From Embiotoca jacksoni (lineage: Eukaryota > Chordata > Actinopteri > Embiotocidae): a stretch of 64,000 nt of DNA. The stretch is from contig JAKOON010000006.1 of assembly GCA_022577435.1 (NCBI GenBank), positions 2,636,001 to 2,700,000 on the forward strand, in the 5' to 3' direction. The notes beneath the pieces were generated by a model. It was not told the origin of the DNA, ran no database searches, and saw nothing but the letters and a program-made list of their open reading frames with translations. Each line of letters opens with the position of its first letter. Within the stretch, counting starts at the first letter, position 1. This document shows positions 24,679 through 35,136 of this stretch, one piece after another. The position numbers and the translations under genes are program-made.

Positions 24679-24757
24679 TATTTATACTTTCTGACCGGCC
24701 GGAAACGGGCTGCTGAATCCGATTGGTTTGACGTCACACGGGCCGCGTTCCTATTGG
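24679..24757 (-). promoter_or_regulatory. Alpha-tubulin C promoter: TATA, CRE, CCAAT boxes
   Basis: On the minus strand: TATAAATA at 24686-24679, TGACGTCA at 24736-24729, and CCAAT at 24726-24722 and 24757-24753. This mirrors the gene B promoter. Confidence 0.8.
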
Positions 24758-24879
24758 TCAAAATGAAACAGTTTGCTTTTTCATTGACACGCCACGAGCT
24801 CTTCGTGAAAGTGGGGCAATTCAACTGACAGCAGTCGGCTTTGCACCGGAAGTGAATACTTAAAAAAAAGAAAAAGTTT

Positions 24880-26961
24880 TGCAATCGTTATTTACTTTTG
24901 TTTTCTATTGTCTTCACACGTCAGTTACTTAACGGAGTCTTCTAAATGTTTCTATTTTCAGACTGGCTGTTTCCTGATATTTTTAACCCCCCGAAAAAAC
25001 AGAGTACAAGTAGTACTCAATAACCTAGTAATACGACATTAAAAGTCAAACTTTGCCTTCAAAATACAAACTATTAGTAGTATTAACAAACAATAAAATG
25101 GTAGAAGTATTCAGATAATTTATTTTCGTAAAACCTTCAATACAAATATGTAAAAACACAGCACAAGTAAAGTCCTGCAACCTCCTTCTAAAGACAGAAG
25201 ACCAGCAGTATTGTCAGCTAAATGAACTTGAAGTATTTAAAGTAAAAGTACACACTATATGCTGACAAATAGCCCCGGGTGGTTCATATCACATCATTGG
25301 TTTTAAAAATCGGATACATCCATGTGTAAGCAGAAGTTTACTGCTGTAGCCGGGTGAGGCAGAGATAGTTTTAACTGCTTTACATACAGCTAGATAGAAT
25401 AATTTTATATTTCCCAAAGTAGTTGCCGCGACCCTCCAAAGCCTCACAAGATAAACCTGAAGGGTTGTCAGATGATTAAAGTGGTAGAAATAAAATAAAA
25501 GAAGACAAGTTCTGCTTCACAAATTTGTACTCATATTTGTGGATTTTTTAATAATCTTTATTTTATTTAATTTATTTTTTAAAAATAAAATAGATAAATG
25601 TCCCTCACTGGGCCTCAAATATGTAATCAAATAATACGATTTGAGACAATCAGAGGACAATAATCATCTGAAATTTTGAGAGTCCTAAGAAACTGCTTTT
25701 TTTGTAAAGGCTCACAGGCCTTAAACTGAGAACTACATGTTTAATCTTCAAAGGATGCATGATACATTAAAAGTTAATTTTACAATACATCCATGTTTGT
25801 AGATAAGTAATAACTACAGCTATCAGTGCAATATTTCCCTTTTGAATTGTAATATACTAAAGCAGGAAATAGTCTCAAGTACATTTAGCTTAACATAGTA
25901 CTCATTACTGTAGACTACTTTAGTTACCGTCTAAGACATAATTCCTTAGTTTTAAGTAAAGGAAATGAAACTGGATATTTTGACAATGTTTATAAAATCT
26001 TGTAATAATATTTCTTTTAATTGGCAGATGAAAACATTGTTTTTGACATGTATTTTTCATTTATTCTTACATTTGGTGGATTTCCTTTCCATCACAGCCT
26101 CCTCCTGGAGCTTCAAGGTTTTGATGCACTAACACTCTGCCACCACCAGAGGGCCCCATATATTAAGAGCTTCATCATGCTGAAGAGAAGATGGGAGTTT
26201 GTGGACTGTCATGAAATAATGCTGCCGGTTAAACATGTTTTGGGAAGTTTTTATCATTAAAACTTGACCCCAATAATTTATGCAGCCCCATATGTCTATA
26301 TAAATTCACTTGTTCTTTATTTCCACTTCTCATTTAAGCCACTCTAAAGAAGCACTTTAACATGCATTCAAACTAATATACAACTATGTAATAGACTAAT
26401 ACAGAATATCACAAGGAACCTTTTAAAGTATTGTGATTTATTTTAGTTTTAACTTCTGAGTGTCTTTAAAACTGTTAGTGTTTGTTTTTGTGACTTGGCT
26501 GCTGTAACACTAATAAATACATACAGCCATTGTCATGATCAGGTGAGTAGTAGAGCCAAAGAAACTCTTTCAGGTGCATTAAGAGTAATGTTTTGTGTCG
26601 AGCCGGGTGTGGAACTGGAAAGATTTGGCATTTGTGTGATCAGTATTTCATAGTTTGAATGAATTCTTTAGGGTTTTCAGTATGACTTCCTTTTTTGGAA
26701 AAAAAAAATTGAAAGACAAAATCCAGCAGTTAACTCCTTTAATATCTCCATGGTACATCTGAACATCACAAAAAAAAAAGAAACACAATTTTTACCATTA
26801 TTTTGTTGTTCATTTAGAGACCATCTAACACATTAACACGAGTGAACAAATGCCAACAATAAGCCAGATGTTTGACAGAACTACATCAGAGAACTTATGA
26901 TGGCGCTCTTTGACCATTTTAATTAACCATTCATTCTACATTTAGGGCCTTGAGGTCCCTT
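24880..26961. other. Intergenic region between alpha-tubulins C and D
   Basis: Reverse counterpart of the A-B interval. AT-rich, no exon recognised. A stretch around 25090-25390 has no obvious counterpart in the left arm. At the position of the gene A polyadenylation signal, the gene D 3' flank reads AATAATGG on the minus strand. Confidence 0.65.
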
Positions 26962-29709
26962 TTAATACTCCTCTCCTTCCTCCTCTCCTTCACCCTCAAC
27001 GGAGTCGACTCCGACCTCCTCGTAATCCTTCTCCAGAGCTGCCATGTCTTCTCTGGCCTCGGAGAACTCTCCCTCCTCCATACCCTCACCTACATACCAG
27101 TGAACAAAGGCACGCTTAGCGTACATCAGATCAAACTTGTGGTCGAGCCGAGCCCAGGCCTCTGCAATAGCAGTGGTGTTGCTCAGCATGCACACGGCCC
27201 TCTGGACCTTGGCCAGGTCTCCACCGGGAACTACGGTGGGCGGCTGGTAGTTGATGCCCACCTTGAAACCAGTGGGGCACCAGTCCACAAACTGGATGGT
27301 GCGCTTGGTTTTAATGGTGGCGATGGCAGCGTTGACATCTTTGGGCACCACGTCACCACGGTACAAGAGGCAGCAAGCCATGTACTTGCCGTGACGAGGG
27401 TCACATTTGACCATCTGATTGGCCGGCTCGAAGCAGGCGTTTGTGATCTCGGACACAGTGAGCTGCTCGTGGTACGCCTTCTCGGCAGAGATGACGGGGG
27501 CGTAGGTGGCCAGAGGGAAGTGGATACGGGGATAGGGCACCAAGTTGGTCTGGAACTCTGTCAGATCAACATTGAGGGCACCATCGAAACGAAGGGAAGC
27601 AGTGATGGAGGACACGATCTGACTGATCAACCTGTTCAGGTTGGTGTAGGAAGGACGCTCGATATCGAGGTTCCTACGGCAGATGTCGTAGATGGCCTCG
27701 TTATCTACCATGAAGGCACAGTCGGAGTGCTCGAGGGTGGTGTGGGTGGTCAGGATGGCGTTGTAGGGCTCCACCACAGCCGTGGACACCTGGGGAGCTG
27801 GGTAGATGGAGAACTCCAGCTTGGACTTCTTGCCGTAGTCGACGGACAGACGCTCCATCAGCAGGGAGGTGAAACCGGAGCCGGTGCCGCCACCGAAGCT
27901 GTGGAAAACCAGGAAGCCCTGAAGACCGGTGCACTGATCAGCCTGAAGACAGAGAGGGAGAGACGGAAACCACATACGAGATGCAGTCATGTCATTTGAT
28001 TTGACAATTTGAAGTTGAATTGGAAAATAAGCGGTATGAATTCACCCACCAGTTTGCGGATCCTGTCCAGAACCAGGTCGATGATCTCTTTGCCGATGGT
28101 GTAGTGTCCACGGGCGTAGTTGTTGGCGGCATCCTCCTTTCCAGTGATCAGCTGCTCAGGGTGGAACAGCTGGCGGTAGGTCCCAGAGCGCACCTCATCT
28201 AAGGAGACAAAAACAGGCATTGATTTAGGCGTGGTTCATTGACATCCAGATATTTCACTTGTATTTACTTAGATTAAAGTTCAGTTTGAATTGAGGACAC
28301 TTACCGATGACAGTGGGCTCCAGGTCCACAAAAACAGCTCTGGGGACGTGTTTTCCAGCTCCAGTCTCGCTGAAGAAAGTGTTGAAGGAGTCGTCTCCTC
28401 CTCCCCTGGTCTTGTCACTTGGCATCTGTCCGTCCGGCTGGATCCCATGTTCCAGGCAGTAGAGCTCCCAGCAGGCGTTACCAATCTGGACACCGGCCTG
28501 ACCAACGTGCACTGAGATACACTCACGCTGCAGGAAAACAAGAATTAGAGTTAATGTTAACCAAATGTGTTTTAACTACAACTAATCACGTACTTCAGAT
28601 TACTCATTAAATGAGTAGGTCAACTTAAAAACCTGAGGACCGAATGAATGAGGTAGAAATACAGACTTCATACCGCACCAGATATCACAACCTCATGACC
28701 GAGTCACCTGATAAAAGCCAATATGTTACACATTTAGTGTTTGAATCAGTTTATTCAGGCTAACACGATCAATGATGGTGCATTTAATATGATCAAGACA
28801 GAAAAATTATTTTATCTGACAAAAATACGATGTAGTAATAAATAAATTGATTTGTACCTAAATCAATCAATGCAGATCACTCCAACTGTAACCAGGTCAA
28901 AATCATTTCAACAACTGGGGGGGGGAGCTCCTTTAGCCACCACCCGTGGCTGTTAAATGAGCTAAAGGTAAATTGTCAAATTACAAAAAATATATATATT
29001 TCTGAATTAAAATCGCGTATATAAACCAAGCATCGAAATAAACACGTCGAACGTGAAAGCGCGTTAAACGTGTCTCGCCCTGCTCTGGTGACGTCACACA
29101 CCCCTATGGCGGATGAACATGGACTCTCCCGAGGGACCAGGGCGGGTCCACAGATAAACGCACTGCAGCCGTTAAGGCCGGACAGTGATGGGAGACAACC
29201 TGCTGCATCAGACGGCGGTGAGGATGAGGTGGACCGTTAGCGACGACGACAGCCCGTAAATTACGGGCAAAAACACGAACTAATCCCCCGTCCACCTCTA
29301 AAATGAGGGAGGTATCCAATCCCTCCCTCCCCTGCTTAGCTGTCTTCATTACTACAAATAGAAAACAGCGCCTTCCTGCCACAGACAAAAAAAACCTCTT
29401 TGTTACTCGCCGGCCAGCCATTCATTGTCTACATTTATTCCCACAACGTCTGACAGGTGAATTATCAGTCATTTTGTCTTATAGGAGGCGGGACAATTTT
29501 CCTTAATAGTGTCCACAGGGAGACAGAAACCCGTTCCCACATTTACCCATTACAAAACTATGCAAATGTTTAAATGCTTTCCAGCTGGATATAACCCTCG
29601 AAGCTCCCATTTCGGTAATTTACATCAAAGCCTCATAATGCCAATAAATCGATCTCACGTTAAACATTTTAGTTATCTTAGATTAAAAGATTTTTAGTTT
29701 ACTCACCAT
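26962..29709 (-). CDS. Alpha-tubulin gene D (TUBA1-type, 451 aa)
   Basis: Minus-strand exons: 29709-29707 (ATG), 28527-28305, 28198-28050, 27942-26962, for a total of 1,356 nt. The protein is almost identical to gene A, including SGTYRQLF, KTKRTIQFVDW and the tail VEGEGEEEGEEY, but it carries SDKTRGG after Lys40 like B and C. Introns 2 and 3 are 106 and 107 bp as in the other copies. Intron 1 is about 430 bp shorter than in gene A. The promoter mirrors gene A. MREC, GGGTGSG and the terminal Tyr are intact. Confidence 0.96.
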
Positions 29710-29820
29710 TTTTGCTTTTACTTTGGAGATGAAACAACAAGGATGGAGATAAACTTTACTTTCACGACCGACTGTCAAGGAGTCCTGTGTAAGAAGCTGT
29801 TGGGTTTCAGGGTGCGGGGT

Positions 29821-29898
29821 CTTTTATACTCCTCTTGCGCGGAGAAAGGGGAGCTGCATCCGATTGGCTGAGAGTCACATGCGCTCGTCTCCTATTGG
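29821..29898 (-). promoter_or_regulatory. Alpha-tubulin D promoter: TATA and two CCAAT boxes
   Basis: On the minus strand: TATAAAAG at 29828-29821, and CCAAT at 29867-29863 and 29898-29894. This mirrors the gene A promoter. There is no CRE. Confidence 0.8.
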
Positions 29899-30825
29899 TT
29901 TAACACTGACTGTCATCTTCCGGACAGAAGAGGCCTTTTTTTTTTTTTTTTTTTTTTTCTTTCTCACAGCAGTGCAGAAATTTTGACCATTATCATCGTT
30001 AAAAAATCCCAGTTTTGCAAGCAGCATCAAAAGTGGCTTGAGCAAAAATGCCACAATATGAGATGCAGAGCAGGTAAATATACGTGGTCTAGAAATGATG
30101 ATGGTAAAAAGAGAAAAAAATAAAACCTTAAGTCAATGTGCACAAAGGGTTTTTGTAATGTACAGTCATGCTAGCAAGATTGGATTACCAACAACGGGGA
30201 CAACTGTCAAGGCGGGTCCAAACGTCCCACTTTACCAGGACCATTGGGGTCCACATGAATTAATTAAAACCTAAGATGTGGAAAATGTTCACCACTGACG
30301 TACATTAACTATGTCGGCATCTCTATCCTTTATCTTGTGGCCCCAGTTTTGTTTTAACTCTGCATCTCTTTTATAAGGTATTTACAGAAAGGAAACTACA
30401 GCAGAATAGTATCATAGAAGAACTGCAGGGCTACAACCAATGTTATTTTCATTAGCTGTAAATAAGACAATTATGTTTTTAAATAAATCCTTAAAAAACA
30501 AACATTATCATTCCCCCTAAACCCAAATCAAGATGTTCAAATGTCTTTTTGCCCCACCACAGTCAAAAATGGAACAAAAACACTGGAAACAGGCAAATGT
30601 TAACATCTTGGTTTAACGACCAAAAGAGTTCATCAGCCAGGAACACAAACATGGAGGAAAGATGACAGATGGCTTGTGAACGCCGCCGTGTGGAGGACGT
30701 GACATCATCGAACCGCGCCCGGTGAAATCCAGCGGTGAGAAATCATTCCAGTTCACACATGCTTTTATTTTGAAGCTCCAAGTCTCTATTAACATGTTGT
30801 AGATCACTGCTGCAGATGAGCCCGG

Positions 30826-31090
30826 GCTTCCTCCTGGACCTGGTCTCCTCCTGGACCTGGTCTCCTCCTGGGCCTGGTGTCCTCCTGGACCTGGTGTCTT
30901 CCTGGACCTGGTGTCCTCCTGGACCTGGTGTCTTCCTGGACCTGGTCTCCTCCTGGACCTGGTGTCCTCCTGGACCTGGTGTCCTCCTGGACCTGGTCTC
31001 CTCCTGGACCTGGTCTCCTCCTGGACCTGGTGTCTTCCTGGACCTGGTCTCCTCCTGGACCTGGTCTCCTCCTGGACTTGGACCAGGTCT
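30826..31090. repeat. 17-bp minisatellite (TCCTCCTGGACCTGGTG)
   Basis: About 15 tandem units alternate CTCCTGGACCTGGTCTC and CTTCCTGGACCTGGTGT forms. All frames stay open through the array, giving long Gly/Pro/Leu frames on both strands that are not considered genes. Confidence 0.9.
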
Positions 31091-31542
31091 GGAACTGGTC
31101 TGTGTGATTCAAACCTCTCTTCTTCACATGTACTTCAGTGTTGAGATATTTTTTAAAACCTGGTTTCATTCAGATCCTTAAATCTTCGATGAGAGTGTCA
31201 TGAGTTTTTCTGAACTCCTAAAGGTTCCGAAGGCTCGGAGAGTTCGGCCCTCATTCATGTAACGAGGAATCGGGCCGCTGGACCGTGCTCACTTCTAGAA
31301 AAACCTGCCTCGCTTCTATCAAGTCTCCATCAAGCGATTTGGCTGTCAGCCTGAAATCTTCTAGATCATCTAGATCTGCTTGTCCCGGTCCAAAGAGGGC
31401 CGACCTGCCAAAAGCTTCACCACCCATTCCTGTTTTTACTGCATCAGTCACTGTTGTGTGTTTGAGTGTGTTGACCTGTACATGAGTGATGCAAGATTCA
31501 ACAACTCTGCCCCGCTCTGCTCCGACTCTCACTGCTGCCCTC

Positions 31543-31623
31543 CAGGTCCAGGCCACGGTCCAGGTCACGGTCACTGTCCAGGTCCAGGTCAATGTCAATG
31601 TCAATATCAAAGTCAAGGTCAAG
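31543..31623. repeat. GGTCCA/GGTCAA hexanucleotide array
   Basis: Tandem six-base units (CCAGGT, CACGGT, CAATGT, CAAGGT). They encode an alternating Asp-rich frame on the minus strand that is an artefact. Confidence 0.8.
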
Positions 31624-31889
31624 TCTGGGTGATAAACTGGCCTCATGCAGTCCAGACCTGTCACCCATTGAAAACATTTGGAGCATCATGAAATGAAAAA
31701 TACAACAGAGACCCTAAACTGTTGAGACCTTAAATCCTATATCTGGCCAGAATGGGACAACATTTCACTTTCAAATCTCCAGTGTTGTTAAAAGAAGAGG
31801 TGATGCGAATTTACATGATTTACAAATAATCACATTCTGTTTTTATTTACATTTTACACAGCGTCACGACTGTTTTGGAAACAGGGTTG
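31624..31889 (+). mobile_element. Tc1/mariner-type 3' relic
   Basis: The block CAGTCCAGACCTGTCACCCA followed by AACATTTGGAGCATCATGAA is a decayed transposase 3' end. It is followed by a terminal repeat ending GGAAACAGGGTTG and then TA. This terminus matches the end of the element at 35557-36761, so both belong to one family. Confidence 0.75.
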
Positions 31890-32217
31890 TAAATTGAAAA
31901 CACTGTTACAGTCAGTCATCTATAAGAACAGATGCATTCTGGAATGAGCTTGTTATTTAACGAGCTATGATGTAATCTTGACGATTAAGGTTTAATGTCC
32001 TGCCAGGATGAAAAAAAAATCAAACACACCCACAGCTTCTGAATTCATCACATCCACCTGCTCCGATCAACTTTACATGAATACAGAGGGTTAAAAACCA
32101 GCATATCATGTGGACACGCCCCCATACCAAGCCACGCCCCCAGTTGGCCATCAGCACAGCTTCCAGAGCAGCAGGTCACACACAATCAAACTCAACCTGC
32201 AGGAGAAGAAGCAGAAA

Positions 32218-32674
32218 ATGGCCGACTCAACCAGCAGCAGCTCCAGCTCTTTTTCATCCAACAACTGCTCCTCTTCCACGCTCAGAGACCTCACACACTC
32301 AGGTAAGAGCACACACCTGATAGGCTGCTCCAGGTTGGGATGAAAGCTCAGGTGAAGCAGTCAAAAGCTCCACAACTTCAGCTGCAACAACAACAACAAC
32401 AACCTGAACTTAAAGGCCACTTACTGTCTCCAGAGCTTTCACACATCTCAATCAGCAGGTTGTCATGGAGTTGATCGGCTGCCGATTGGCTGACTGGTTC
32501 ATCATATTTATGATGCTTAAATGTTTGTTGTAAACAGGAAGTGGACTGATCCTTCAACCTGCCAGCTGCTTTCCTGCTGTTATCCAGTTCTGGTGAGAGT
32601 TGACCTCTGACCTGTTAACCAGGAGACAAAGCTGTTTTGTTCTGAGTGAACTGATCAGCTGACTGATTCAAGAA

Positions 32675-32722
<48 letters not shown>

Positions 32723-35096
32723 AGTCTGTGGTTCCTGTTCAGAACTCAATAATCTGTTATTGAAACGTTCTCTGTGTTCCACTTGCAACAGAACCATCGT
32801 GTAAAGTGATCTTTTGTTTGTTTCTGAGATCGTATTGATCAGAATGTGTGTGTAGTTTATTGATGACATCGTTGCATCAACACACAAATCCTGTTAGTTA
32901 CAACAGTCGTACAGAACCAGACCAGAACCTCAGACTGGACTCTGACAGCAGCTGGTGGTCTGTAAGAGGTTGTGGTATGTAGCTCCGCCTCTGTAATCTA
33001 ATTCACATGACTTCATGTGTGTGAGGGTTAAATTGGGATTATACTGGGGGGGAGGTGGGGAACACATCCGTTGAACAAACCGAGTTCCTGAAGGTTCCTG
33101 AGGGTCCCTGAGGGTTCCTGAAGGGTCCCGAGGGTTCCTAAGGGTCCCTGAAGGTCCCTGGTCATTCCCGCAAGTTCCCGAAGGTCCCTGAAGGTTCGTA
33201 AGGGTTCCTGAAGGTTGCTAAAGGTTCCTGAAGGTTCCTGAAGGTTCCCGGAGGTTCCTGAGGGCTCCTGAAGGATCCTAAGCATTCCTAAAGGTTCCCG
33301 AGGGTTCCTGAAGGTCCCTGAAGGCTGTGTTTCTGTTTCTGTTTCTGGTCCCGGTTATGGTTTTGGTTCTTGTTATGTTCCTGGTCCTGGATTTGGTCCA
33401 TGTCCTGGACCTGGTCCTGGTCCTGGCTCGTCATTCTTTGTGCATCGTTGAGCTGAAAAGGATAAATTATTACCCATCGTGCTGTGCAGCAGCGGGTCTG
33501 TTTCTGAGGACGTGTCCAGGTGTCTTCCAGCTGTCCAACCGTCTTCTCTGTCTCAGCCCTGCAGCTCATCCACTGGAGAGAACCCAGGAAGTCAGCGTCA
33601 GCGTTTGGCCTATCGCTGCTGATTCTCATCTCTGTGGCAACACTGTCAGTCATCAGCGTGGTGTCCTACCTGCTGCTGGCCTGCCTCTGTGTCACTATCA
33701 CCTTCAGGTGGGCGGGGCTTCAATTCACAGATCAATGACCTCAGAGAGAGGTGTAAATCACAAGAAATGATGTCATTTTAAGAGTTGTCTGCTACCTGTC
33801 TGCAGGGTTTATAAGTCGGTAATACAGGCGGTCCAAAAGTCCGACGAAGGTCATCCATTCAAGTAATACACAGACACACAAAATACCACAGTAACACACA
33901 GACACACACAGACACACAAAATACCACAGTAACACACAGACACACACAGACACACAAAATACCACAGTAACACTCAGACACACACAGACACACAAAATAC
34001 CACAATAACACTCATACACACAATAACACACAGACACACAAAATAACAGACTCAAAATAACACAGACACACACAGACACATACAATAGTACAATAACAAA
34101 CAGACACACAGCATCAATCACACACAGTAACACAGTAAAGCACAATAACACCCAGACACACGTGTTCATGTCCTCCTGCCCCTTGTATTCGTCCCTCTCA
34201 GGTTTCTTCTGGACCGGGACATCTCGGTGTCCACGGAGGCGGTCCGCCAGCTGGCTGATCAGGGTCTGGTCCACCTGAACTGGTTCAGCGCTCAGACCAG
34301 GAGGCTGCTGCTGGTTGAAGACCTGGTCGACTCTCTGAAGGTCTGTACTCTGTTAGCGTGGGGGCTAATGTTAGCATGGAGTCCAGTCCAATGTGATGAT
34401 TACTATGGTTACAGGTGTTACCTCATCCTGTAGTCTTTTAAACTGGTCTTATGGTCCATCTAAGGCTTGAGGAGGGTCCTGCAGGGGACAAGAGTTCTAT
34501 TTCAGGTCCTGGGGAGACTCAAAACTGACCAGCTGATCAGCTGTTTGTCGTCCTGTTTCAGTTGTTTATCATCATGTTTCAGCTGTTTGTCGTCCTGTTT
34601 CAGTTGTTTATCATCATGTTTCAGCTGTTTACCGTCATATTTCAGCTGTTTATTGTCATGTTTCAGCTGTTTGTCATCCTGTTTCAGCTGTTTACCGTCA
34701 TATTTCAGCTGTTTATCGTCATGTTTCAGCTGTTTATCGTCCTGTTTCAGTTGTTTATCATCATGTTTCAGCTGTTTATCGTCATGTTTCAGCTTGCTGC
34801 TGTCATGTGGGTGATGACATATGTCGGAGCTGTGTTTAATGGAGTCACCATCTTGATCCTCGGTGAGTGTTTGTTCCTGACCAGATTGTTAATTAATTAA
34901 TTAATTGAACATAGTGTGATTGACTGTTTTTGTGTTTGTGTCCAGCTGATATTATTTTCTTCACCACGCCACTGATCTACCAGAAGAAAAAGGTACGTCG
35001 CCGTTTCCTCCGTAACGTAGACAGAATGTGAGAAACAGTTTTATACGCCATGTTGGAAACATTGTTGACATTATGACTTGCTTCCTCTGACCTGAG

Positions 35097-35136
<40 letters not shown>

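Larger units (their letters stand above)
22094..30602 (-). repeat. Right arm of the ~19-kb imperfect palindrome (alpha-tubulin genes C and D)
   Basis: Reverse-complement counterpart of 11539-20150. It matches through the genes, introns, intergenic DNA and about 600 bp outside the gene D promoter. It holds an extra segment of about 115 bp (around 30265-30385) that is absent from the left arm at about 11770. Confidence 0.9.
30603..32217. other. Region between the tubulin palindrome and the reticulon gene
   Basis: Holds a CCTGGACCTGGTGTCCT minisatellite, a six-base GGTCAA/GGTCCA array and a Tc1/mariner 3' relic. The reticulon promoter should lie near the right edge, but no clear TATA box was seen. 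No exon was recognised. Confidence 0.6.

Noticed and set aside
30804..31181. Overlapping 76-121 codon Gly/Pro-rich frames on both strands
   Set aside because: Generated by a 17-bp tandem repeat that leaves all frames open.
33557..33563. Alternative acceptor CCCTGCAG for the second reticulon exon
   Set aside because: Its use would shift the frame relative to exon 1 and lose the conserved reticulon start. TCTCAG ending at 33556 keeps phase.
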